Translations under genes and position numbers: made by a program
From: Euwallacea fornicatus
Taxonomy: Eukaryota; Arthropoda; Insecta; Coleoptera; Curculionidae
Length of the DNA stretch: 64,000 bases
Assembly (NCBI RefSeq): GCF_040115645.1
Contig: NC_089557.1
Span: 992,001 to 1,056,000, forward strand
Direction of reading: 5' to 3'
Notes under the pieces: generated by a model
Seen by the model: the letters and a program-made list of their open reading frames with translations, nothing else
What the model was told of the DNA's origin: nothing
The model's database searches: none
Part shown: one piece after another, positions 47,551 to 59,434 of the stretch
Layout of the letters: each line of letters begins with the position of its first letter
How positions within the stretch are numbered: position 1 is the first letter of the stretch

Positions 47551-49593
47551 ATTGCTTGTGGCTGTAATTGGAAGAGTGGTGTAAGGTGTTGGTTGAAGGT
47601 TGCTTAGGGTTATTATTTGCAATAATTGGTAGAAATTTGCATAAACAATTAAAAATCAGGAGAAACCCCCAATAACAAAAACACTGGTTTTCACTGGCTG
47701 CAATTGGGGCGCAAAGACCCTGCACTCGAGTTTCATAACTGATTACTAAATTTAAATGAAATTTCGTCTATTTTTATCAATACACACCTTTTCCTATCTT
47801 TTTGTAACAAAATATCGCTCACAAATACGTTCCTTTTTGATGGGTTAGGTTCATTTGCTTTGACCTCTGTCAGCCAGCTTCCTGACGGTGGTTCCTTGGA
47901 CGAATACGTAGTTGAAACCGTCTATTCCGCACATTTAGACGACATATCACAATTTTACCTCAATTCTATGGACTTTCCTTCCACGAAATTAAAATACGAA
48001 TGGAGAAATGAAGGAAAAAACGGAATTTTCTCGTTAAAAAACTGACCACCATTCATTGTTCCCACAATGCACTTGTTGAGTTGTGACAAGTGAACTGACG
48101 ACGTAAATGCGGGAAATTTCAAATTGGTAAATGAAGAAGTTAATTTTGACGTAAGCTCACAAATTATTTAAATAATACTTTTGCTTCAATGTGAAATTTT
48201 GCCTTTAATTAATGCAATATGTCTTCAAACGGGAAATTAGGGTTTTAATAAGTGAATATCACATGTTAATATACTATCGTTATATTCTCCATCAACCTTC
48301 ACGAGTATGTATCCTTCTCCTTCTGCCTAATACTGATCTTAGACGATAACTTACTTCTTGACTTTGCAAGTTCTGAAACGAACGTAATGTACAGACATCT
48401 GACATCACTCCATCCTCCAAAAGTCTCCCCAATTGTTCCTCTCCTCCTCTTTAATCCTCGTCACCAATATCACCATTCGTCGTCATCTCCAAAAAGCTAA
48501 ATAATTATTATTCTTAGCCGTTTTTCGAAATTCATAGTTTTGGTGTAATAAATTAGGTATGTGAAAACTGCGTAAATTGGAGAATTTTTCAGGTGTATTT
48601 TGGAGAAAAATGGTAAGTACACAAAAGGGGAATTCTAGTCATAGTCAGAGGCGGACAGAGGGTACCGTTGCAAAGATACTGAGAGAAATTGTGTTTGTTT
48701 TTGTTCTCCTTTCACCATTAGCATTAGCAGACACTTCATTGCAATAATTAAGTGAATTCTACATATGTACAGTTTTCTTGGTAATATCTATATACTGGGT
48801 GTCTCCAAAATAATGTCCAAATAATAGATTCTTCCTATTAAAATAAAGCTAAAGTGTGTTATAAATATAAATCCTTCAGTGCTTGAGTTCACTCTAGAAA
48901 TACTTCAGAAATAATTCTAAGACCTTCTGCTTACTTCCTCTATGCCAATCAAGCATATGATTAAGTGGTTGACAGACCAACAATATGTAATGTAACAGTT
49001 GTCTCAAGCTACTAGCTCTAGACTCAATCCACCCATTACTGACTTATTATGGGAGTAAGATTTCAGTATCTTCAAGGTATACACCTTGCAAGTTTATTGG
49101 GCAGTAAATTGTAAATTCTGTAAATTGCTGTTTGAGGATTTGCACTTGGACTTAGAAGGATATGACTCTGCAATAGACTTCTATATGTTGATTTCAAGAT
49201 TAGTGTGAGTGAATACTCAGGAATGTTTTCAGATTCCCTTCTCGTTATCATACTGCATCCTTGATGGTAGAAGAACAGCTGATTAACTGATGCTTTTTCT
49301 AATTAGTGGTTTATTGCTTAATCCTGTATTATTGTTTTACTTGGGACTGAATCAACAATAAACTGAAACATTTGCGATTTTACTTCTCATTTAATGTTCC
49401 GTTTGTCTGTACAGTCACTCAATGCCACCTAACAAACCAAGTTTAGGATATTTTACTACTTTCTGAACATTTTCCGCTCTGAATTATTGGGGAATTGTTC
49501 CATTACAATGTGATTTTTTTTGTTTGATGTTTGTTGTTTTAATCAATGTGTAATTGGCATGACCAGCATGTATTAGAGGACATTTTATTTTAG
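47551..49593. promoter_or_regulatory. Divergent promoter region, PP6R/ClC, with ClC 5' UTR exon
   Basis: Holds the promoters of two divergent genes. A likely ClC 5' UTR exon ends at 48612, before a strong GTAAGT donor, and splices to an acceptor at 49591-49593. Its final ATG would give only a short upstream frame. A 47860-48045 frame begins with a non-ATG codon and matches nothing. A transposon-like ACTGGGTGTC end lies near 48796. Otherwise AT-rich and featureless. Confidence 0.5.
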
Positions 49594-49607
49594 TTTTTTA
49601 AGGGAAC

Positions 49608-52600
49608 ATGGAAAAATTTCCTTTAAAGCGCACCTCTGGACCTCAGCAATCCTCTACCTATCAGGCTGTTAATAAAAAGGTACGTAATCAGTAATTTCCT
49701 ATTTGCTAATTTTTTTAATCACACCTGCGACCTTGCCACTGAGGTATCCTTTAAATGGCTGCTCAACCATATAATTGATACCTCTCCCCTCCTCTGAAGA
49801 GATAACGCTGAACGTGGCAACACGGCAAATCTAGATGAATCAATCCAGGCCTTAATATTGATTTTGAGGAGCGCGCCCCCACTGGCCCGCTTTCAGAGGC
49901 ATTCACATTGGCTTCCAAACATCAACTTACAAGAGTTTATCTGCGGACTGAAAAAAACATGCTGATTTTCGTTGCATTTTAGCATATCAACGGTAACCAC
50001 AGCAACCCTCGTCCCTTCGCGGATGACGAAATGATTGACATTAACACCAGCAACGGGGATCACCATAGACCCACGAGACTCGAAACAGATGATGATGGCA
50101 TCTCACATTGTGAGGTTCAGAGTATTTGAGATTGAACTAGTGAGTAATCTTTTACTATAAATTATAGATTCTGTGTCCTATGGGGGCATGACGGATGCTT
50201 CTACTGACATCCCTGGAATTGGGCAGTATGACGATTTCCACACAATTGACTGGCAGAGAGATATCGCCAGGGATCGCATGCGTCATAGGTATACTCTCAC
50301 GACTCAAAACGTTGTCAGATTTGTCAAGTTTTTCTTGTAATTTCAAGGCACATAGTAAAAAAAAAACAGGACTCCTTTTGGAATCTAATTGAGGGGGCAC
50401 ACGATGCCTGGTCGGGATGGTTGTGCGTACTCCTAGTGGGGCTGTGCACCGGCACTGTGGCCGGCGTGATTGACATCGGTGCGACTTGGATGACTGATCT
50501 GAAATTTGGCATTTGTGCCCAGGCCTTTTGGTTCAATCGGGAGCAGTGCTGCTGGTCCAACGAGACCAGCTTCGAGACGGGGAACTGCTCACAATGGCGC
50601 ACATGGCCCGAGGTTTTAGGACAGGCCAAAACCGGAGCTGGACCCTACATAATTTCGTACCTCATTTATACCACGTTGGCGTTGCTTTTTGCCGCTCTTT
50701 CAGCCTCGTTGGTTAGGATGTTTGCCCCGTATGCTTGTGGTTCGGGTATACCTGAGGTGAGTAGCTTTGGACCAAAAACTTGTTCTCTTAGAATCATTAT
50801 CAACGATGTAAACATACCGAATATTCAAGTACGAGACACGTAAATGTAGGCAACTCACTATACATATTAATCTACATGGCTGTAGTTGACATATTAAGTT
50901 AAGTTTACACCGCAATTTTTGGTTCATTTTGTCGCTTGTCGAAAGCGTCAAAAATTTAGCCCGAACCCTTATTAAATAGAATTTTAAGATAAGGAACACG
51001 TATAAGTAAAATACAGCAATTTCTCTAGATTAAGACCATCCTAAGCGGCTTCATCATCCGCGGCTATTTGGGCAAATGGACTTTGCTCATCAAAAGCGTC
51101 GGTTTAATACTCTCAGTGTCAGCAGGTCTCAGTTTAGGTAAAGAGGGCCCTATGGTGCATATTGCCTGCGCCATAGGCAATATTCTGTCATACCTTTTCC
51201 CTAAATATGGTCGTAACGAAGCGAAAAAGAGAGAGATTTTGTCCGCATCGGCAGCTGCCGGAGTGTCCGTAGCTTTCGGGGCTCCTATAGGAGGGGTGCT
51301 CTTCAGTTTAGAAGAGGTATAATAATCGTGCTTTTGAGCTTAATGTATAGATGACTTCATTTAGGTCAGCTACTATTTCCCTCTTAAAACCCTGTGGAGG
51401 TCCTTCTTTTGCGCCCTAATTGCAGCCTTCATCCTCCGATCGATTAACCCATTCGGCAACGAGCATTCTGTGCTCTTTTACGTTGAGTACAACAAGCCTT
51501 GGATTTTCTTCGAGTTAATACCTTTCATCGCTTTAGGCGTCATTGGAGTAAAAAAGAAACATAGCTTTTTTTACCCCAATAACACCTTTATATTTTGCAG
51601 GGAGTTATTGCCACGATATTCATTAAAGCCAACATCTATTGGTGCCGCTTCAGAAAGTACTCGAAACTAGGCCAATACCCAGTGACCGAGGTTCTGGTCG
51701 TCACAGTTTTGACTGCCCTTATAGCGTTCCCGAATCCCTATACTAGAATGAATACCAGCGAGCTGATTTACTTGCTTTTCAGCCAGTGTGGCATTGCGAA
51801 TTCGGACCCCATATGGTAAGAATGGTTAAATTGAATGCGTTTGGGTAAATTGTGCTTCTTCAGCGACTACAACCGAAATTTTACAAACGTGAAGTCTGCC
51901 ATTGATTTAGCTGCTGCAGGCCCAGGGGTCTATAAAGCCATGTGGCTGTTGATCGTGGCTTTAGTTCTGAAGCTTATAATGACCATTTTTACTTTCGGCA
52001 TGAAGGTGAGAAAAATGACAATACCGGATGAGGTCACGGAATAGGATACAGCAGGCCCCGTCTCTGGTTTAAAGTAACTTGTACGACACTGCTTTTAAAA
52101 TATGCCGCCATTTTGATTTCGGAAAATGTCTCTTTCGTCGCCATTTTGAATCCTAACAGCGGATTGTGATAGCTCACCAAAAAGGAAATTTCGCGCTCTC
52201 TATTAATCTACAAAATGACCGCCTGCTCGCATTAAAATTTAGAAAATTGAAAAATGCTCCATTCCCTGTGTCACCCGGTGAATCAGATATGTGGGATCAA
52301 TTGGAGGGTTTGTTAGGTTCCCTGTGGTTTATTTATCCCGTCCCTGTGTCTGGGCGCCATCGTGGGACGTATAGTGGGAATTTTCATGGAACAATTGGCT
52401 TACAATTATCCCAAAAACTGGTTTTTCAGCGGGGAATGTTCTAGCGGGGACGATTGTATTACGCCTGGGTAAGTCGTTACCTAATACGCAGTAAAAGTGG
52501 TTTAAAAATTCTTTTGAAGCTTATATGCCATGGTGGGTGCAGCTGCCGTCCTCGGAGGCGTCACACGCATGACCGTCTCCCTGGTAGTAATAATGTTCGA

Positions 52601-53415
52601 ACTTACCGGAGGGGTGCGCTACATTGTGCCTCTAATGGCAGCTGCCATGGCCAGTAAATGGGTGGGCGACGCCCTGGGCCGCCAAGGCATCTACGACGCT
52701 CACATAGCACTTAACGGTTACCCGTTTTTGGACTCTAAAGACGAATTTCAACATACAAGTTTAGCGGCCGACGTCATGCAGCCCAAGTACATGATGATGT
52801 TCCCAACCAAACTAAGTCAGTTAGAACGGTGATGTTTTAGGCGTAACGAGACTCTGAATGTGATAACTCAAGATTCCATGACGGTGGACGATATTGAAGC
52901 AATGTTAAAAGATACAGAACACAATGGGTATCCCGTAGTGGTTTCTCGGGACTCCCAATACTTGGTGGGATTTGTTTTGAGGAAAGACCTGAATTTAGCT
53001 ATAGGCAAGGCTTTAGTGAATGTGGTTGGATGTTTGGAAAATTGGGATTTTGCAGCAAACGCCAAAAGAATGGTGGAAGGCATCTGTGGGCAGTCGCTAG
53101 TTTTGTTTACTAGCGGGAACCCGCCCCAAACCTTAGGGCCTCCGCCTTTGAAGTTGAAAAAAATCCTGGACATGGCGCCCATCACCATTACAGACCAAAC
53201 ACCCATGGAAACGGTGGTGGATATGTTTAGGAAATTGGGGTTGAGACAGACTCTAGTCACGCATAATGGGTAAGAGAGAGTGTCTAGTGAGTTTTGCTAT
53301 TTATAATACTTTTGTTCCATAAAGGAGATTATTAGGAGTAATAACGAAAAAAGACGTCCTGCGGCATGTAAAACAGATGGATAACGAGGACCCGAACTCG
53401 GTTTTATTTAATTAA
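49608..53415 (+). CDS. ClC-c: ClC-3/4/5-type chloride/proton exchanger (ClC-c), complete
   Basis: Endosomal 2Cl-/H+ exchanger supporting vesicle acidification. Exons 49608-49679, 49983-50109, 50168-50288, 50348-50756, 51029-51316, 51365-51547, 51601-51815, 51864-52005, 52317-52468, 52520-52786, 52841-53004, 53056-53269 and 53325-53415 join in phase to 814 aa. Selectivity motifs: GSGIPE (238-243), GKEGP with gating Glu282, VPCGLFIPS. FSLEEVSYYF carries the glutamates typical of exchangers rather than channels. Two CBS domains follow (ADVMQPKRNE..TVDDIEAML..GYPVVVS and LDMAPITITDQTPMETVVDM), ending DPNSVLFN. The 51-nt intron 53005-53055 has a GC donor (ATAG then GCAAGG), no stop and length divisible by three; reading through adds 17 residues absent from relatives. 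AATAAA at 53920. Confidence 0.96.
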
Positions 53416-54322
53416 GCCCAAAACTCGTATTTTTATGATTTTTAAAGAAATTTAGTCGTACTTTTTATTAGTTCAATTAACGGACGCAATCCTATTGCAC
53501 ACATATTAAATTGTTTTAGCAGTAATTTTATCCATTGTAAAATATTGTAGTAGATTTAGATCGTATTTTCTCTTATTATGTATTGAGTACCCTAACCCAT
53601 GGAAGTTCAAGAGAAACCTGATTTAATTCAAAAAAAAGCAATAAGAAACTCATTAATTTTCATCAGCCTTCAAGTCTTTGTTGGTAAGTACAGACTATTG
53701 TCTTCCTTATTTATTTCATACATTTCAACCGTATCCCCTCCTCTTGGAAAGGTAAAAACAGAAACGACTGTAGAAATTTACCCCTAATGATGTATAAAGT
53801 GATTGTGATCGATGTGTACGAAGTAACATTAAGTTGCACTGTTAAGGAAGAGATGTAAACGACACGCTGTATATTTTTATGTATATGTTATTGTAATGAA
53901 TGCTCAGATTAATGCATATAATAAATCGTTTTTATAACTGTAGCGGGGGCGTTCTCGATAATTAATTTAATGCAGGGTCTGTGTTTATTCCCTAAATAAA
54001 AAGCCATTCACCTGCATCTGCTCAAACAATACTTTTTTAAATAAATCGGCGATACAAGATACTAATTTGTAAATTTAACTTTAGACCACGTTATTCATTC
54101 TTAATCATGGAAAATATATTTACGTAACGATGTAAAATAAGGAATTATACAGAAAGAGTAAGTCCTTCCTAACGACACCGAACTTGTCAGTATACCGATT
54201 CACCTAACTAAAATTTCGAGTTAAATAACATAAAATCACAAAGAAATCTCACCAAGCATAATGTAGCCGTTTTAAGGCCAACTTAGGAATATAGTTTTCC
54301 TAATTAAAACTGATTTTCCGGT
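53416..54322. terminator. Convergent 3' region, ClC/nocturnin
   Basis: 907 bp between two stop codons. A plus-strand AATAAA at 53920-53925 for ClC and a minus-strand AATAAA at 53989-53984 for nocturnin lie only about 60 bp apart, so the two transcripts may overlap at their ends. No gene seen. Confidence 0.5.
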
Positions 54323-56016
54323 TCAATTTTCACTCTCGTTCTCGGTCCTTATCCCGAAATCACACACTAAAGAGAAATGGTCGCTGGGATAACTCAAGTT
54401 CGGGACTCTGTTTTCCCCTATGTCCTTTTCAGAAGGAAACTCCAGTACCCCCTCCAAATCTAGCTTGTTTTGCGTGTAAAAGACATAGTCAATAGTGTGG
54501 CATATTTCACCCTCCTCGCGAATTTTCCACGTGGTATAGGGAGGCTCTCTATTAGCAGAAGGAACCCTAAAAAATTACTTCCCAATAGTAAGCTTATATC
54601 CCAAGGTGACTGCCCCTTACCGATCCTTGGGACTAGTACTGTTGCCTTCAGCGTAAGCACTGGCAAAATTAGAGTCTCCTTTTAAAATGGTAGAGTACAC
54701 AGGTTCCTCGGGCTCTGCATTAAAATCTCCGCTCAGGATAAGAGGCCTGTCCCCGGCTTTTTGTTCGACAAACTGCAGCAAATCCTTGCCCTGTTCGTTT
54801 CTTAACGTGGCTAAAAGGGCGCTATGTTTGGCTTTTAAATGGGTAGTCGCCACGCAAATTTCTTGACCCGTCTGTTTGATTTTCAGAACCATTAAAAGAG
54901 CTACCTGAAGGAAGAAAACGATTAAATTTCGGTTGTTGGTTTGTGCAGAAGATACTCTCTATCATTTTATCGCGAAAAACTCACCTGATTACTTTGTATT
55001 CTCCAAATTTCCAAAATCCTAGTTTCCGCTCTGATCAGATCAAATTTGGCAGATCTAAAGAAAATGGCGCAACCATCTGGACCATTGTTGTTGTGAATGT
55101 AAAAGCAGGGAGAGTCGGGTTTAGGGAAAAACATGCCCTGATAGCCTTGAGTGGCCAGGACTTGCTTGAGAAAGTTGAAGTGATCCACCTCCTAATTAAA
55201 GTCACTGTTGAAGAACTAATTAGCAGACGAATTGATACATACTTGCAAACATATGATGTCTGGGCAGTATTCCACGATTTCTTCTACTACTAAGTATTTC
55301 CTATGGTTCCATTCTAATGCTTCTGGGGGACACCTTGCAAAGTTATCATTTTCTTTTCCTAAGGCTACAAGTTCGAATCATAGGTTAGACAGAAAAGTGT
55401 ATTATTTATAGTTATATACATACCTTGAGACAGCATGTTCCATTGAAATATCCTGAGACTGTAGGGACTGCTAATGTAGTCACTGCAAGCTTCAGTAACA
55501 GCATTGATCTTCCTAAACTTGATGCCCAAGCTGTCGCTCTCGTTATTATGGTTACTCAGTTTCCTGGGGGCCTTCTTAAAGGCCCTTTTGAACATCAGCT
55601 GACCATAAGGCCTTTTCTGGCAGAACTGCAAAAGCTCATTTCTGCTGAGGCTTTTCGGCAATATCACGTCGTTGTCCTGACAATCGTCGTTTGGGATCTT
55701 TGGGGTGGAATTGAAACTGCCCATTCTGAAAGGAAAATCCCGATTATTGCTGTGTCGTGATTGAAATACACACCCAATTTATATGCGCACATGTAACTCA
55801 CCGCAATAACAAATTTGTAATTTTTTCCCGCACATTCTTTATCGCCAAATTGTCGAGAACCTTATTGGTGTTATCACTAAAAAAGTCAAAATTTTCTTCA
55901 TCCATCAACATGATGGAAATTACAAGTAGAAAAATTAGTTCTTGCTTCGCTTTAGTGCAGTGATAAAGGTAGCTATAGTGGACCGGTATGTATAGTAGGT
56001 AGGACTGGCACTGCAT
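54323..56016 (-). CDS. NOCT: Nocturnin (curled), complete
   Basis: Mg2+-dependent phosphatase of the EEP fold; the family removes the 2'-phosphate from NADP(H). Minus-strand exons 55802-56016, 55424-55725, 55243-55364, 54985-55191, 54621-54904 and 54323-54566 give 457 aa. Active-site landmarks: Asn168 in FQWNMLSQ, Glu214 in LQEVDHF, THLKAKH, SGDFNAEP, TIDYVFY and YPSDHFSLVCDF, plus GMFFPKPDSPC and NNNGPDGCAIFF. EPPYTTWKIR separates nocturnin from CCR4-type deadenylases. The start is ambiguous: an ATG at 56016 opens a hydrophobic leader, ATGs at 55914 and 55908 are further options, and an ATG just inside exon 2 gives MGSFNSTPK, which fits an N-myristoylation signal. A transcript lacking exon 1 would use it. 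Confidence 0.95.
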
Positions 56017-58683
56017 AACGACATGTCTTTAACTTAAACTTCCTGATGCTTGCGGCAGAATTTAAAAACATCAAGGCAGTTTTTGCAAGAGAGGTACTGT
56101 TACTAAGATTTGCTTTCCAGTGTTGGGTTTTGCAAGCTCTAGTCTAATTAAAGGTGCCGTTAATGGCAAAAGTTTCGTAATATTAACCCAACTTCTGGTA
56201 CTTCTTAAATCGGTAATTAAAGCAATTGCAGATTGCAGTGCTAAAACTGTTTAAATCATATGTTGTGTAGTGAAATGTAGAGTAGTAAGAGGAAACAAAT
56301 GAATTATGTAAATAGCAATTGCCCTGAGGTGATGGATCCCCTTTGTAAATATTAACTAGAAGAGAAGCTGTTTATTGCGCATTTTAATGATTTCATATGT
56401 CAATATCAACTTCTTGACTCACTGGTGAACGTAATTCACTATAAACTCCTCTTGAAAAACACACTCCGTTTCGTCATGTTTCACACAACTCATAATTTTA
56501 TTATTTATTGTTTATTGATATATTTGTATGATCACATTATTCCGTACTCCCTAAAAATATATTTTAAGCAAGAATATCCGCAATGACACCGCAGGTTGCC
56601 GGCATTTGTAGGACTACGTCAAGCTGGAGCTGGATCATGTGATTGGAGCTAATTTTAGCAGTTTTATTGATAAAACAAACAACAGCGTTTACGAAACATT
56701 AGTTGAATTAAACGTGAACAACGAAGGTATAACTAGAGGGCAAATGGAAAAGACTTACTCTCATGTATGTGTAGTAACATGCCGATTTATCTGAATTATT
56801 TACTTGTGATTTGTCGGTCTTAAATAATGGGTAGTCAAGATTTTACCGAGTGAAACAAAAACCATGACACACTTTTTTTTAATATGCTTAATTTCAGATT
56901 CTATCATTTATCATCCGATTCAAATAAACTGCGTACTAAAATCTCCTGTAATAAGTTTTTTAAATGAGAATGCTTTAGTGCATGCCAAGGTTCACTCAGT
57001 TAATTTGCAACAATTGTTTTGTCAAAAATTCTGAATAACTAAGTGTTTTTCACAGTACAGTCAACTTTATATTTGGGTTATAAGGATAGTTGTTTTATCA
57101 TAGGGAATTACCGCTATCATTAAAATTAGACTTTGGATGTTTATCTAGAGATATTGCGACAAATATTTAAATCGTGCGAGATTTATTGCATACAAAATGA
57201 TAATGGGAATTTCTAGTTCAAAGGCCAATGGTAGTTTTGTTGCAGGGAGAGGGGGGATTCGAAACACCTATATCTTTAAGAAAAATGTCCCATTAGCGGA
57301 AAAGAATTTAATTTATTCGCCCCTTCACCATTTTCATTCTAATTTGTCCTTTAGGGACGTACATATTTCAGTTAATTTCAATTCATTAATGTGCTCGAGG
57401 ACCCACATTTGTCCTTATACATTTAACTTTTGTTACTTTAATCACAATTCCTAAAGCCATAATTAACTTATTAGGACATTGATTCTTCCCAATGTGGGAT
57501 ACAAAGGCCTTTTCGGTTAAACCTGAAAGCAGGCATTCAGGGTTGCGTTCCTAGACATCCGCGGACATTAGGGAATTTCACGGAAGTGATATTTCACGTG
57601 GCCATTATGGTTCGATTTCATTGGTGAACGAGAAGTCTGCCATGTTTAATAATGCCGGCTTGATTTTTATTTGCATGTTTGTCAGTATTCAGATTTTAGA
57701 ATTTTATTATTATTCTTTAAGTGTTTTGTTAAGATAAAGGACTGAATCAGACAGTATTAGTGAAGTTAACTTATTGCTGGCGATAAATGCGTGTTCAGCA
57801 AAGCGGTAAATGACTGTAAAACGCAGGTAAGAGCACAGAGCTAAATTCGCAAAATTACCAGCGTCTACCAAAAGAAATTAATAATATAAACAACTAAAAG
57901 AAGCTTGTTTTACGACAGACATTGGCAAAATAATCCTAAAACAAGTTTTATTATTTGTTATTATTAATGGATATAAATTGTTTGTTCATATTTTTCTTAC
58001 ACACTTCTTCCATATGAATCAGTTTCTGTCATATTCATTACGTTATATCTTTATCAAAAAAATTTACATCTACACATGTGGATTAATTCGCGGTCGATGA
58101 TGGATTAGATGTTTACCGAAAACTCGACTAATAATATTTCTGAAAATTCTAAATATAGTTAATGAGGTCTTATTCTATCAACCTAAAACATTTTCAGCAA
58201 TGCAACGTTGCCGGTTCTATGAAATTAGTTGCCATTACGTCTGTTTTTGATAGGCTAACCCATTTAATACGTTAGAGTCGCTCCTACGTCTCTACGTAAC
58301 CGGCAACGTCTCATTATTCTGTTCTCGGGATTATGGTGATAAGAAAACAGCATTGCCTGCGTTCTTCACAAATATCTAATTTACCATCGATCAGTATCAT
58401 CAGAATCAAGCTATATCAACTCGAAAGTTAGGTCCTTTTAAATGATGACTCTCTATACTTTTCAATTTTCTCACATGAATGTATAGAAAATTTTAAATTA
58501 GTGCTCAAAACTGTCAATTTAAACGTCAAATCTTGTCAAAGCAACGTTGCCCCATACAAAATTTCCATCCGAACGAGGAACTCATGAGCACCGTGTGATG
58601 CTTCCTTTCCCATTAATATGTTGCCTTAGCTTTACTACTTGAACAGTGTGTAATCCACTATCGTCAGACGATTCATACTTTAC
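56017..58683. other. AT-rich intergenic region, upstream of nocturnin
   Basis: Mostly AT-rich with no firm gene. A plus-strand frame at 56612-56794 follows a TTTGTAG acceptor-like site and reads DYVKLELDHVIGANFSSFID before a possible donor (AAG then GTATAAC at 56727); it looks protein-like but I cannot place it. A 10-12 bp inverted repeat (AACGTTGCCGGTT at 58203-58215, AACCGGCAACGT at 58299-58310) may mark a small transposon remnant. The nocturnin promoter must lie just above 56016. Confidence 0.45.
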
Positions 58684-58751
58684 CTTGGAAACGAAGTCAA
58701 CAATCGCTCAAACCTCCTCGCCGACATAAACAAAGCCCGTCTAGACGCCAT
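58684..58751 (-). CDS. Candidate first coding exon of an unidentified gene
   Basis: A minus-strand ATG at 58751 in good context (AAAAATGGCG) opens MASRRALFMSARRFERLLTS and ends in phase before a GTAAAG donor. The Arg-rich, acid-free N-terminus looks like a mitochondrial targeting peptide. I found no continuing exon in the AT-rich DNA to the left, so this may be a chance reading. Confidence is low. Confidence 0.25.
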
Positions 58752-59216
58752 TTTTCCGCCACTTAGAACGTTTGTGTCTCTATGCAAATCCTTCGTACTC
58801 AAATCTCTTTAAGATCCCCACTAAAGTATGCTATAACGATAGTGTCTGCTAAAGTACATCACAACACTGACGCAGGGAGGCATCATTAGTGGACGGCCGT
58901 GTCTGAGCGGAAACGTCGTTGGTCTTTGATCTGGTGACATCAGAGCTGTTGCTGAAGAATTGATGTTTGATGGGATTGAAGCGCACGTAATGGTAAGTAC
59001 GATACATATACAGGGACACTGTACTCTATAACACATCAAAAACCGCTTTCTGTCTAGTGAATTAACGGAAGCTATTGGGAAATTTATTTGGGTTATCTCG
59101 TTAGATAATCGTGACGCTATTATTAGGTAAGTCGCGCAATTGGTAGTTACTTTAAATAGTTATCGTAATAACCAGGTTAAAAGCGAATGGTGGTATCTCT
59201 TGGCGATACCTCTTAC

Positions 59217-59434
59217 CTCACCAAGTACAGCAGGACTTCTGGAGGAGGTACGAATTCTTCGTTCTCATTGATATATCCGTGCTGCAAGGCGGCATTCTTG
59301 GCGGCGATACGCATTTTCGCTTCCGGTCCGGTCAACAGAGTTACCTTGGACAAGGTCTCGGCTAAATCTTCCATCTCGTGCAGTTGCTTTTTTATCGTCT
59401 TTATGTCCATGGTACAATTATTTAATACCTCCAT
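59217..59434 (-). CDS. First exon of an unrecognised small protein gene, partial
   Basis: A minus-strand frame with ATGs at 59434 and 59410; the second (ACCATGG) has the better context. It reads MDIKTIKKQLHEMEDLAETL, SKVTLLTGPEAKMRIAAKNA, ALQHGYINENEEFVPPPEVL and LYLV, then a GTAAGA donor in the middle of an Arg or Ser codon (exon end 59217). The first 25 residues look like a short coiled coil, followed by a charged helix and a Pro-rich stretch. I do not recognise the family. A possible next exon begins near 59025 (acceptor TATAGAG) and would run to a stop at about 58847, but it is weakly supported. No plus-strand alternative is better. Confidence 0.55.

Noticed and set aside
47860..48045. 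61-codon plus-strand frame in the PP6R/ClC promoter interval
   Set aside because: It starts with a non-ATG codon and matches no family; no splice signals support it.
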